From: Sacculina carcini
Lineage: Eukaryota; Arthropoda; Thecostraca; Sacculinidae
Assembly: GCA_916048095.2 (NCBI GenBank)
Contig: OU696592.1
Location: forward strand, 3,162,399 to 3,226,398
DNA: 64,000 nt
Direction of reading: 5' to 3'
Numbering within the stretch: the stretch's first letter is position 1; each line of letters begins with the position of its first letter. Below, piece after piece: positions 47,559 to 59,329 of this stretch. The translations under genes were made by a program, and so were the position numbers. A model generated the notes under the pieces. That model searched no databases. It was not told the DNA's origin and saw only the letters and a list, made by a program, of their open reading frames with translations.

Positions 47559-50500
47559 ATATATTTACCAACGCGTACACATATTCACAATATTACAACA
47601 CAATGGAGGTGGCGTTGCCACGAATGACGGCCAGGCTTATTCGCTGCCGAAGCCAGGCCGTCTCTCGCGGCTCCCCTGAACGCTCGTTGATTCGTCCGGC
47701 CAGGAGCTTGACGAAGTCGTCCAGGGATGCCCCCATCACGCCGGTGGTCTCGATAGCCAGCGACACGAAATCGTACCGCTGGCCCAGTCCTGCGTAGCGT
47801 CGCCGCTTTCGCTCTTCCGCCGCCAGCGCTGCTGCCCCGGGAGTGACCGCGCCGTCCAGCAGATGTGTGTCACAGAACGTGTTGACGCAGGTCACATCCC
47901 AGAGCAGCGACTTGCCGTGCCGCACCGGGAACGCGGTGATTCCGTCGGGTCGGCGGACGTCGCCGCGGTCCAGGCCTCGTGGCTCCAGCACAGCGGCGAT
48001 TCCTGCCGACGCCAAACTGCGGCGAATGATGTTGCTCAGCGCCGTGTGGCGTGGCAGACGGCCGGCATTGAGACTGCAGGAGAGGCTATGATGGCCCCAC
48101 CTGTCAGTTGTGGCACCGCAGCGACACATGTGCGGCTCTTGTACTGCGGCACCAAGTCGCAACGCCACGCCAACTCGGACGGCTTCGTCCGGCAGCAGCA
48201 GGCCGAGGGTGGCGACAGGCAGCGCTGACAGACAATCGCCGCTGTGAGGAGCGGCCGCGGCCAGGAGACGGGCTCGGCACAGCTGGTCCACGCTACTGAG
48301 CATATTCTGCTGGCGGACGGAGGAAGATCGGTCATCCAGGTGGCGCTGGTGCAATGGCTCGCTCGTGCTGAAGTCCGGGCACATGGTGTCCACGAACTCC
48401 TCGATGGCTGCCACCAGAGAGCAGGGTCTGTCACCGCTTGTGCGGTGGTTAATGAGACAGACCAAGTCTCTGGTGGCTTCCAGCGAGGCGATGTGGGCGG
48501 GTAGTGCCACGTCGCTCAGCCGTCTGGCTCCGATACCTCCGTGGCGGACCGGAAGGGAAGCATGCAGCCACTGTGCGTCTGACATGGCGACATTGCAGCA
48601 ATCACTGATGGCCTATCTCAGCTGCTTGTCGATGTCGCCCATTTGTGCGCGGGCCTGGTACACCGGCGCTGCTCTTAGCAGATACATTGGCCGCGGAACC
48701 GACGCATACCTGCTGAGAAAGAACAGCGCCGGGTGCGAGCCGATGTTGGATGAGCGCTGAATCAGCAGGGACGTCTTGGCCTTGATTTCATTCAGTGCCT
48801 CTGCAATGCCTCCAGTCTGCACTGGTGCGCCGATCAGATGCAGGTCGGAGAGCGGCGTGATCGTGGCTGAAGCGAGCAGTGATGTTGCGGCAGGAGTCGG
48901 GTGCTCGGTCTCTGCTGGTCCTATGCCAGTGGTTTGACCCAAGCTCACAAGCTCGCATTTACCAGCGTTAAGCTCGAGGCCAATGCTGCCGAGGGCCGGT
49001 ACCAGGCGGTTTACGTCCGCAAGCACGACATCTCTGGGGCCTGCCAGTGTGGCATCGTCCAGATACCACACGTTCAGAGGCGATTGGAGCGATTGGGCCA
49101 CTGGGTCGACGGCGAGGGCGAACAGCACGGGCCCTAGAGGATCTCCCTGCTGTACACCGCGACAGGACCAGATTCGCGTGGTGCCGTGGTACAGCGGGGT
49201 TGGCTGGCCGTACGCCTGCTGGACGAGCGGCAATGCTGCGGGGAAACGACGGGAGACTTCGTCGAGCAGCGCGCGCCGACTAATGGTGTTGAAGGCGTTG
49301 GTCACATCCAGCTTCAGCAGAATGTGACCATGCCGACCGTTAGCCTCATTGACGAAGGCGCGCGTGGCGTGCACGGCCGCTTCGCAGCCCAGCTTGCACC
49401 CCACTCCGAGCTGAACGGGGCTGTCGCAACTGCTGTGCGACTGCGCTCGTCATTTTGCCAGCGATCAGTTTGCTGGCGAGGCGCCGTAAAACACTGCCGA
49501 CGGCTACTGGGCGCAGCCCGCCGGACTTCTTGCGCAATGCAATTAGGTGCGCGCTGTAGAATGCGCCGAGCACGAAGTCCGGGATGCGACCCTGTACACA
49601 ACAGTTGCACAGCTGCGTCAGTGCCTTCAGCAGCTGGGCGCCCGCTTCAGCCGTCTGTGGCGCGATGAGCTGGCGGAGATGTAGCGGCCGTATTCCGTCC
49701 AGTCCTCCCGATGAGTCTTTGGGCATCGAGTGCACGACGGAGCGGATATCGTGCTCCTCAAAAATTGGCAGTGTTTCGGCGTCATGCATCTGCAACTGCT
49801 CGTCCGGCAATGCAGGCGGGTGCTTGCGCTCGAGCTCAGCGGTCACTGCCTCGTCGTCCTCGGCCAAGCAGTCGCTGGATGTCAGCAGGGGGAGAGCTGC
49901 ACCAATGTCTCCATCGGCGCACTTGGCTCTGACGCCGCGGGATCTGGCCTCGTTTTCGTCGTGCTGTGATCGCACTCGGTTTTGTGTGCCCCGCTTCTTC
50001 CTTGCTGCTGCGTCGGAGCTGATCGGACCCGTCAAGGCGTATGACAGCAGCTTCCACCAGGCCGATAGGAAGCGCTGTTCGAGAGCCGCCGTGATGTGCT
50101 GTGCGAGGTCGGCTGCCACCCGATGACGCAGCGCACGTGGGATATGCTGACGCACTCGGCGTTGCTGTCTGAGCTCAGCAAGCGCCGCAGCCAGGTTTGT
50201 CGGAGTAGTGGTGTTACCGTCGGCTGGCGGGTCCACGTCGCCATCCGCACGGCGGCTCTGCATGCACGCCCCGCAATTCCACACCGGCAAGATGTCGGTT
50301 TGTGCCCGGGTGATTCCCACGCAAGTGAGGTGGAATATCCGCTCACATTGCGCGCAGGAAATCACCCGCCTTCTGTTGTTGGCAGTGCCGCAGTGATGAC
50401 ACGGCTGCGCGGGGTCGGATACCGTGTCTGCGCTGGGGGCCCGCTCGGCCTGAATTCCGACTGCTTGGCAACGGGCTAGACGGCATGGCGCGCACGATCT

Positions 50501-50690
50501 GTCGTGCGGAGTGAGACGGCAGCTGCCTCCACGGTCGCACTGTCTCTCCCGCACGCCGCTGTCCTGGTGTCGCCGCCAGAATATGTCGCATGCTCTGCAG
50601 AGAGCCACATCATTGTGCCTCTGTCGCACTCCGTTTGTGGAGTCTCAAACAGCGCACGACAAATGATGTAGCTCTTGCGTCATTGCAGGC
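47530..50690 (-). mobile_element. RLE-type non-LTR retrotransposon with zinc-finger N-terminus
   Basis: The element runs on the minus strand. The 5' side near 50690 borders a TG/CA and TC/GA microsatellite. The 3' side ends in a short untranslated region and a run of As (GGAAGAAAAAAAAA on the minus strand) before a CA tract at 47516-47530. Order of parts: zinc fingers, reverse transcriptase, restriction-like endonuclease. CA tracts at both ends suggest insertion into a CA microsatellite. One frameshift and one stop make this copy inactive. The clade was not fixed. Confidence 0.8.
47593..50629 (-). pseudogene. Retrotransposon protein: NR-like finger, PHD finger, RT, RLE
   Basis: Frame 50629-49346 (the listed start is a GTG; a true ATG was not found) carries a cysteine-rich segment at residues 11-54 like a nuclear-receptor DNA-binding domain, and a C4HC3 PHD finger at 77-122. 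Reverse transcriptase begins with SSGGLDGIRPLH. A frameshift near 49425 moves the RT to frame 49404-48613, which holds GCEAAVHATR, KLDVTNAFN, GVQQGDPLGP and WYLDDATL. An in-frame TAG at 48613-48615 precedes the last part (to 47593), which holds GGIGARR, a CRC...H...C knuckle, and an endonuclease core RPDG...LLWDVT, ending RGNATSIVL. Domain order fits RLE-bearing non-LTR elements. Confidence 0.85.
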
Positions 50691-50705
50691 TACAATTACA
50701 CGAAA

Positions 50706-50868
50706 CATGTGTGTGTATCTCTGTGTGCGTGTGTCTCTCTCTCTCTCTCTCTGTATGTTTGTGTGTGTGTGTGTGTGTGTGTGTGAGCAGCGCCCTAGAA
50801 ACCCTCTAGGTGTAGGGCGCTATATAAATATCTACCTAATGTAATGTAATGTGTGTGTGTGTGTGTGT
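50706..50868. repeat. TG/TC microsatellite and SINE-like tail motif
   Basis: TG, TC and TG tracts flank AGGGCGCTATATAAATATC (about 50813-50831), a motif reminiscent of the 3' ends of some tRNA-derived SINEs. No head was recognised. The remainder to 51330 is AT-rich with TG tracts and no gene. Confidence 0.6.
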
Positions 50869-51328
50869 CAATTTGTCAATTTGTCAATTTGATGTATTGC
50901 CACAAATAGACAACAAAACAAGTTATACAGTAAACACAGATGAATAAGGCAACAATTCGTCGAGCCGTGGCTCTTAGACGAATGGATTGTTTAGAGTGCA
51001 TTCAGTTGTACAATCATGTGATTGTACAACTGATTGTACAACTACAATCATGTGTGTGTGTCTTTGATTGTATGTGTGTGTGTATCTTTGTGTGTGTGTG
51101 TGTGTGTGTTTGTATGCGTGTGTGTGTATCTCTGTGTGTGTTTGTGTGTATGTCCGAAATTGGCTCTCAAACTAAATCTCTCCACGTTTTATAAAAAACA
51201 TTCCAAGACATTGTTCTTGGTTTTACAATAGTTTAAATAGCATTGTCTACATTAGCAATGACTGTAAGCTTTGCTTGTTCATATCTCTTGGAGTTTTAGT
51301 TATTTTTTCGTGTAGGTATATTCGAGAT

Positions 51329-51368
<40 letters not shown>

Positions 51369-51376
51369 TGTAACAG

Positions 51377-51613
51377 GGAGGCCAGTTCAAGGAGGATGAC
51401 GGCACGTGGAAGGGCAATGACGACGGAAAAGTAGTCAACAGTCAACCACAGCGAGTTATGGATGCTAGGAACGGAGTCGGACCTGGTGGTGGCTATGTCG
51501 CTCGGTGTGTCTGTCTGTTTGTCTGTCTGTTTCTCTGTCTGTCTCTGTTTCTATCTGTCTGTCTGTCTGTCTGTGTATTTGTCTGTCTGTTTCTCTGTCT
51601 GTCTCTGTGTCTA

Positions 51614-51646
<33 letters not shown>

Positions 51647-51707
51647 GTGTGCGTGTGTCTGTGTGTCTGTTTGCCTGTCTGTCTGTCTGTCTGTTTCTCT
51701 GACTGTC

Positions 51708-51738
<31 letters not shown>

Positions 51739-51886
51739 CAGTGTATGTGTATGTCTCTCTGTGTGTGCGTGTGTGTGTCTGTCTGTCTGTGTATCTGTAT
51801 GTGTATCTCTGTGTGTGTGTGTGTGTGTGTGTGTGTCTGTATCTGTGACTGTGTGTGTGTGTGTGTGTGTGTATCTTTCTCTCTCT

Positions 51887-51922
<36 letters not shown>

Positions 51923-53162
51923 CTGTGTGTATGTGTGTGTATCTGTATGTATGTATATATGTGTGTGTATCTGTATGTGTCTGTGTGTGTATCTGTATGT
52001 GTGTGTGTGTGTCTGTAGAATCACAAATGATGCGCGCGAGGATGAGATGGAGGAGAACATGTCGCAGGTTAATACGATGGTCGGTAATTAACGCAACATG
52101 TAGCTGGATATGGGCTCCGAAATGGACAATCAGAACCGTCAAATCGACAGGATCGGCTCCAAGGTTCCGTTCCGGCTCCTGGCTTTCGCGTTCTTTCTCG
52201 CCACGTTTTTTGGAGTCCGTGGTATTGGGGTAGAACACCCGCCTCACAAGCGGGAGGTCCGTGGTTCGAAACCCGGTGGAGGATAATTTCTTTGGGTGAA
52301 TTCTAAACTCGAACAACCCCTGTTCACCCAGCAGAAAATGATGGTACCATATATCAGTCATGTGTTTTGTCATGCATTCTGGGGAGGTGGTCCTCTCTAA
52401 TACATCTTCCGTCCTTATGGCGTCATAGCGTGGAGAGGGTCGGTTCTGCGGTGATAGCGAGCTGCACGGGACACTCCTGTGTGTTCATAAGCTTCGACTT
52501 CTTCCCGTGTAGCAGCTGTCACTTGAGGCCTTTAACCTTTAACTTTTGCTTTTCCAACTCCCAATCCCAGCAGCGGTTGTGGATGTGTGTTGAAGTCGCG
52601 GCGGGGTGTGTGTGCTTGTGCGTTTACGTGTGGTTTGTGTCCTAAAATGTATCTCATATCGCCAGATCTTTTGTATTCTCTCATATTTTTTGGATTTTTA
52701 TTTTTCCTATTATATTATATGCATTGAATGTTGCTGCTTCTGAATACTTCTCTCTGTCTTTGGGGCGTCACATTATCGTCAAATTGCAATCATAGTGAAT
52801 CATGAAGTCTGCTCTGCGGCTCTTTTTCGAGTGGTTTTTCTTTCCTGCAAGGTGATGGCGCTTTCACAGCAGACTAACAATGCATGAACTCATCGGTTGC
52901 TGTTCGATTGCTATATTCATGTGTGTGTGTGTTTGTGCGTGTGTGTGTGTGTGTGTATGTGTGTGTGTGCTTGGGTGTCATTTGGGGGGCGATGCTTGCT
53001 GCGGGTTGCCTCATTCAGTGCTCAATGTACGATGACAGTGCACACACACTCACAAACATACACAATCGTGTGTGTGTGTGTGTGTGTGCACAGGCCAATT
53101 CGAACGTTTCGCATGTGTCCGAAGCAGCCAACCGAGCAGGCAAATTTCTCAAATCGGCTTAG
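51377..53162 (+). CDS. SNAP25: SNAP-25 homologue, last three exons (5' exons outside)
   Basis: SNAP-25 is the presynaptic Qb/Qc-SNARE that drives vesicle fusion at the plasma membrane. Exon 51377-51504 starts after AACAG; it reads [18 protein letters not shown], continues to GGGYVA, and ends at GT in phase 2. Exon 52019-52163 starts after TGTAG; it reads [18 protein letters not shown], then [17 protein letters not shown], which is the second SNARE helix with the central glutamine kept, and ends AAG/GT. Exon 53094-53162 starts after CACAG and encodes the final 22 residues, [16 protein letters not shown] onward, then TAG. The middle exon has in-frame TAA (52089-52091) and TAG (52101-52103), where family members have Leu and Ala. 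The first SNARE helix and the cysteine-rich linker exons were not found in the window. It may be a decayed duplicate, or the stops may be sequence errors. Confidence 0.87.
51505..52018 (+). repeat. TGTC/TG microsatellite filling a SNAP-25 intron
   Basis: The 514-bp intron is almost wholly TGTC, TG and TC repeats between a GTGTGT donor and a CTGTAG acceptor. The many open frames here are low-complexity by-products. Confidence 0.95.
52212..52543 (+). mobile_element. tRNA-derived SINE, copy 1, in SNAP-25 intron
   Basis: The first about 72 bp resemble a tRNA with anticodon stem-loop CCCGCCTCACAAGCGGG (CAC, valine-like) and a perfect B box, GGTTCGAAACC. The A box is damaged. The body, shared with copy 2, includes TGTTCACCCAGCAGAAAATG, CATGCATTCTGGGGAGGTGG, GTCATAGCGTGGAGAGGGTC and CTTCCCGTGTAGCAGCTG. 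It ends in TTTAACCTTTAAC. It begins about 50 bp after the exon donor. Confidence 0.85.
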
Positions 53163-53194
53163 CATCTTGCTACTCACATGTTCTCACTCTCTCT

Positions 53195-53221
53195 CTGTCT
53201 GTCTGTCTCTCTGTCTGTCTA

Positions 53222-53252
<31 letters not shown>

Positions 53253-53322
53253 GCGTGTACGGCTCGGCCGATGCTTGCTGGTGTGACATACACACACACA
53301 CATACACATACACATACACACG
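53195..53322 (+). repeat. TCTG and CA microsatellites after SNAP-25
   Basis: TC/TGTC tracts at 53190-53254 and a CACATA tract at 53288-53322, between the SNAP-25 stop and SINE copy 2. Confidence 0.9.
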
Positions 53323-53345
53323 TGTAGACATTCATAATATGTTTC

Positions 53346-53688
53346 GGGACTCGGTGGTGTAGCGGTAGCACACCCGCCTCACAAGCGGGAGGTCCGTGGT
53401 TCGTATCCCGGCGGAGCAGAATTTCATTGGGTGAATTCTATAATCCAACAGTCCCTGTTCACCCAGCAGAAAATGATGGTACCAGATATCAGTCATGAGT
53501 TGTGTCATGCATTCTGGGGAGGTGGACCTCTCTAATACGTCTTTCGGCCATGCGGCGTCATAGCGTGGAGAGGGTCGGTTCTGCGGTGACAGCGAGCTAC
53601 ACGGGACACACCTGTGTGTGTTCATAAGCTTCGGCTTCTTCCCGTGTAGCAGCTGCCACTTAGGCATTTAACCATATTTAATCTTTAA
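53346..53688 (+). mobile_element. tRNA-derived SINE, copy 2
   Basis: The head GGGACTCGGTGGTGTAGCGG (A box intact), anticodon arm with CAC and B-box GGTTCGTATCC are followed by the body described for copy 1, with about 10% differences by eye. It ends TTTAACCATATTTAATC. It stands about 34 bp upstream of a COA5 exon. Confidence 0.87.
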
Positions 53689-53721
53689 GACGTGTGTGTG
53701 TGTTTGTGTGTCGTTTTGCAG

Positions 53722-54296
53722 AACGGCCGTTTGCCGTCGGATTGTTTGCGAAATCCGGATGACGGCGTGCCGGATGAATGTCTGCAATTGAAAACGCTCA
53801 TGTTCGAGTGTAAACGCTCGCTGGTCGGTCATTCTGCACTAATCATTCGTGTATATAATGGCGGTGTATATAATAGCGGTGTTTATCAAAACCAGCGCAG
53901 CTAGAGTAGCAATACCCGACAAATGTGTGTGTGTGTGTGTGTGTCTGCATGCAATTATATGCAATATACTTTTCATTGAGTTGTGTGTGTGTGTAATTGA
54001 ATAGACACAAAATAGTTGAGGGTCTCATGCAATTGACCAACTGAGTCAACTTTGAACACCAATGCATGACGGCTATCATCCCCCTCCCTTAAAAAGTATT
54101 TAGAAGACGGGTCAGGAATAAATACTCTCATATAACCGAGATTCTCTTATATCCGGGTTTCACTGCATATCATATATTCATTTAATTATTTCTTGATATT
54201 GACATAATTACAGAGATGATAAACTTTGATGTGTGTTTGTGAGTGTCTTCTCAGATTGATTTTCGACAGCGATTTCGTGGCAAGAAGGGCTATTAG
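53722..54296 (+). CDS. COA5: COA5/Pet191 homologue, last two exons
   Basis: COA5 (Pet191) is a small twin-CX9C protein of mitochondria needed for cytochrome c oxidase assembly. Exon 53722-53823 follows TTTTGCAG and reads NGRLPSDCLRN, then VPDECLQLK, then FECKRSL, ending at GTCGGT. Exon 54255-54296 follows TTCTCAG and reads IDFRQRFRGKKGY and stop TAG. Together they give the conserved CX9-type cysteines and the FECKRS...RFRGKKGY end of the family. The first exon, with the amino-terminal CX9C pair, was not recognised. Both exons are in phase 0 and undamaged. The gene follows SNAP-25 by about 560 bp on the same strand. Confidence 0.87.
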
Positions 54297-54720
54297 CGAG
54301 ATGCGACCAAATTATGCGGGCATATGTGTATTTGTGGTTGTGTTTTCCTTCCAATCGAATGCAGTCGATTCATCTTCTTCTTTCAAGTTGGTGTGTACGC
54401 TAACGTAGGTGGTTGTTTTTATGCAACATTTAACGCTTGTTCTTGGACTATTGCAGTGTTTTGCTCAGGGTGGATGACTATTGGATCAATATGCAATTAT
54501 AGCGCCCGATAATCGTGCTGAGTTTAGTACATTGTCATCAAAATCAACATAGCAAAAAGTGACAATACACGACAAGTGTGTGTGTGTGTGTGTGTCTGCA
54601 TGTATGTTATATGCAATATTTTCTCATTGAGCTAAAAATGTTGTAATTGAATTGGTACAACATGGTTGAGGGCTCCGTGCAATTGACCAGCTGAGTCAAC
54701 TTTGAACACTAATGCATATC
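53910..54720 (+). repeat. Direct ~160-bp repeats flanking the last COA5 exon
   Basis: The block CAATACCCGACAAATGTGTG...CTGAGTCAACTTTGAACACC...ATGCAT at about 53910-54066 recurs, diverged, at about 54563-54718. One copy is in the intron and the other lies after the gene. Confidence 0.7.
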
Positions 54721-55180
54721 TATGCGAACTAATGCATATATTAATCCCCCACATCTGTTTCTTTAGCCCGCTCAGCTCCTGAAAAATCTAAAAAAATCGT
54801 GGCATCGCCACTGATGTCGCAAGTCATTTTAATTAGTAAATAATGGGAAAAATGCTCATTATTGCGTGCAAGACAAATAACAACATTTGATGCCACCCAA
54901 TATATATATTGATAAAACAAGAGAAAGTTAAACACATGAAACAAGCGACAAAGACGTTCGCACACTTATTACCCAAGCACGGTTACATATTCAGCTATGC
55001 CTTCAAGAATTCACATGGACAATAGACAACACTTTGGACAATGACGCCGCACAGACGATGCACAGAGATACACAATAACACGACGATACAAAAACCACGA
55101 TGGCCTGGCTAGAAAACCTGCCCAGAATTGAGGCCGATTAAATACACAGCACAACACTTACAGCCAGTCAAACCCGAAAT
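54721..55180. other. Non-coding, nothing recognised
   Basis: AT-rich sequence with no frame longer than about 75 codons and no repeat match noticed in the window. Confidence 0.5.
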
Positions 55181-55515
55181 ACACATATCAGTACAGTACG
55201 AGAGCCCATAGAGTGCCCTAGAAAACATACGCGTGCATGTATGCGGCTGAATTGAAAGTAAATGCCGAAATAAATTGACCGTAAACTACGATTGATAAAC
55301 ATTGATTGATTGATAATCAGTAATTGAAAATTACTCATAACCACGATCATCGATAACTTAGTTATTGCCTTGTCCATATGAATATGCTTGAGGTCTTCCA
55401 CCTCCACCTTGTCCTCCACCTTGTCCTCCACCTTGTCCTCCACCTTGTCCTCCAACTTGTGGTATTTCTCGCGTGTTACCTGTTGGCCACAAAAACATGC
55501 TCGCTCACAAATGAT
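55181..55515. repeat. Dispersed repeat P, copy 1, with 12-bp minisatellite
   Basis: Matches 58717-59026 closely (ACACATATCAGTACAGTACG to CATGCTCGCTCACAAATGAT). Near 55397-55456 the 12-mer CCACCTTGTCCT repeats about five times, against about three in the other copy, so the array length varies. Confidence 0.8.
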
Positions 55516-55553
55516 TTCATTAATTTTTCATAATTTTTCATAAATTATTAATT

Positions 55554-56500
<947 letters not shown>

Positions 56501-58716
56501 GAGAAAATTTTGCATTATAAGTTTATTCAACAATTATTGCTTGAATGAGATAAAATATTTAATAACTGCAATGATGTACGTATTTGGGCAGGAAAATTAA
56601 GACACTGCTCAGCGAGTCAAAATGCACAAGTATTCCGGCTACAAGTTTCAAATGTCCGTCACTGCTTATCAGTGATATCTACTTGTTTTACTAATAAATC
56701 ACGCATTTAAACCAACATCTACACTACCGACTGTTACCACGATCGGTGATATTGAGTAGATGAGTAGACAAGTAGATGAGTGTTGTGCAAAAATTTGTGA
56801 TACAAGTTATAATAGTGATCCAGTATAATTAACATCATTTGTGAAATTATATTAACAAAATTGTATATTCAAAGCCAGTAATATGTCTCGCTACTGATTA
56901 AATCTTGCAAAATAACAACGTCAATGTATCGTGTGAAATAAGTAAGTAAGATAATTTACCTCACACATACACGCACACAAATACCTATCACATTACATTA
57001 CGTAGATATTTGATTTACTAATAAAGCACGCATTTAAACCAACATCTACATTACTGACTGTTACCAGAATGTATGAATTGCGCTATATTTCACTGATACG
57101 TCTGACTTTGGTAAAATGAATTCGCGAGCAGCCCCTCGGTATTCTGGGGAATCGTGGTACTTTTATACGCTAATTTATGATAAATTTCAATATCATGCCG
57201 AGGCAACGGTGCCCCTCAACACTCGGCCCCCTTCCGGCTGGGGGGCGCAGGCTGTTGTTACATCTCTGATTATTACATGGATTATGCCCTATTGTGTGGC
57301 AATAGATGTGAATAGACAGCTGATAGGAGATACATTAATGATAGTGTGTTACTACCATTCATTTTTGCCGCTGTAAAATAATATCACCGAAACGTTATAG
57401 CATGAAATCGGTAATCCATGGGTATTACATCATTAATTTGAAATATTTATTAGTTTCAATGACACATTTGTATCGATGTGTTAATCACACTTGTATATCG
57501 TATGCATCTGCCTCGTTTGTTCTTTAGTTAAGCTCATGGGGTGAAATGTAGTGTGATCGTGTGCAATGAGAGAGTGTGTGTGTGAGATTGTGTTTGAGTG
57601 TGTCAGCGTCTTATTGTGTCTGTGTGATCGTGTATGGCTTAATTGTGTATGGCTTGCGAGAGTGTGTGAGCGAGTGTGTGTAGATGTTTTGGCGTGTGTG
57701 TGTGTATGCGTTTAGTGAAGTGTGCATGCCCCGCGGCGGCGAGCTAGCTAGTATCACACACACACACACGCACACAAATATCTATCACATTACATTACGT
57801 AGATATTTGTTTTACTAATAAAGCACGCATTTAAACCAACATCTACATTACCGACTGTTACCAGAATGTATGAATTGCGCTATATTTCACTGATACGTTA
57901 GATTATTATTAAATCAGAAGTATTAATTTATACACTAAGAGAAAATAATTAATTTTACCAGGCAGGAACAGCCGGAGTAAGAAATTGGCATATCATATAT
58001 ACAGTTCAGACAATACGTGTGTATATGTGTGCATATCTGCTATGTAGGGAAAATCTAGGTATATTTACCGAGCTCTTGAAATTATGTGAGAAACAAGATA
58101 GAATTTGAGCAAATGTGAAATTTACTAATGAAAAAGTCTTTTAACAATAATCACGTTTAGTAATAATGTATGACATAAGCTTGTGTCATAGCCGGATTAT
58201 GTATATATTGAACTAATCTATATATGTATTCGTGATCAATCGTTACTTCAATCTATAGTCTTCCCTGATCGTTTTGTCCTTCAATTGAAAGCTGATGTGT
58301 TAGTATTTGTAGGCTACAGTGACAACACCATGTTATTATTTGTTATTGCTGCTGTTGTTGTGGATCTGTAAGATGATTAGCATGGTCTCAACAGCTCTGA
58401 AAGCTGTTCAGATAGCACACAATTACACGTCACACACATTGTGACATGTGACATGTGGTCCTCGATTCTCAGTATTATATAGTGGGAAATATTTGCATGA
58501 GACGTCGATAATTAATTTGAATAGAGTGGATTATACGATTAGCAATCATGTACTGTTGAATTATAAGCAACGGTGGTGACAAATAGAACAAGGTGTAATA
58601 GACGGGATATTGGCGAGTCTATGAGATGTAGTGTCGCAACCATTGCTGCTCCACTATCCAACGCATGACTGCTTAACATTAACCTTCGTATTGATTGCGA
58701 TTTATTCGTCACATTT
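56501..58716. other. Non-coding with a ~150-bp direct repeat
   Basis: The block CACGCACACAAATA..CACTGATACGT at about 56968-57105 recurs at about 57766-57897, and a shorter version lies near 56690-56750. TG-rich DNA occupies 57560-57710 and a GC-rich block is at 57205-57250. No gene recognised; the frame at 57116-57376 has no known domain. Confidence 0.6.
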
Positions 58717-59026
58717 ACACATATCAGTACAGTACGAGAACCCATAGAGTGCCCTTGAAAACATACGCGTGCATGTATGCGGCTGAATTGATAGTAAATG
58801 ACGAAATAAATTGACCGTAAACTACGATTGATAAACATTGATTGATTGATAATCAGTAATTGAAAATTACTCATAACCACGATCATCGATAACTTAGTTA
58901 TTGCCTTGTCCATTTGAATATGCTTGAGGTCTTCCACCTCCACCTTGTCCTCCACCTTGTCCTCCACCTTGTGGTACGGCTCCCGTGTTACCTGTTGGCC
59001 ACAAAAACATGCTCGCTCACAAATGA
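58717..59026. repeat. Dispersed repeat P, copy 2
   Basis: Matches 55181-55515 with few changes and about two fewer minisatellite units. Confidence 0.8.
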
Positions 59027-59329
59027 TCGAGTTATGTAGATGTGTGATGAAACGACTATTATCGGCTGGGTTCTAAATTGTAATATATATGGGCCAAGAA
59101 GTCAATGCCACTGTCCGTATAGCATTTCATGTACCGAATCACATTGTTGTGCTGCAGAAACGTAGTGCTAAGCTCTCTTTTTGCTTTCGTGGTGTCGTTG
59201 CTTTAGACAAGCTCTATTTTCTCTGCTTTTTCGTCTTGTGTTTGTGTGTAGTGTGGTTTGTTTTTAATTTCACTATTTGTATTCTCTTTTATGTGGGCTA
59301 ATAAGCTTTCAAGCTTCCAACAGCCCGAC

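Noticed and set aside
51458-52373. Long Cys/Val/Ser- or Thr/His-rich frames on both strands (up to 211 codons)
   Set aside because: They are translations of TG/TGTC microsatellite inside a SNAP-25 intron. Only the exon parts are real.
53346-53418. Functional tRNA-Val(CAC) gene
   Set aside because: The acceptor stem does not pair well and a second copy shares a long downstream body, so it is a SINE head.
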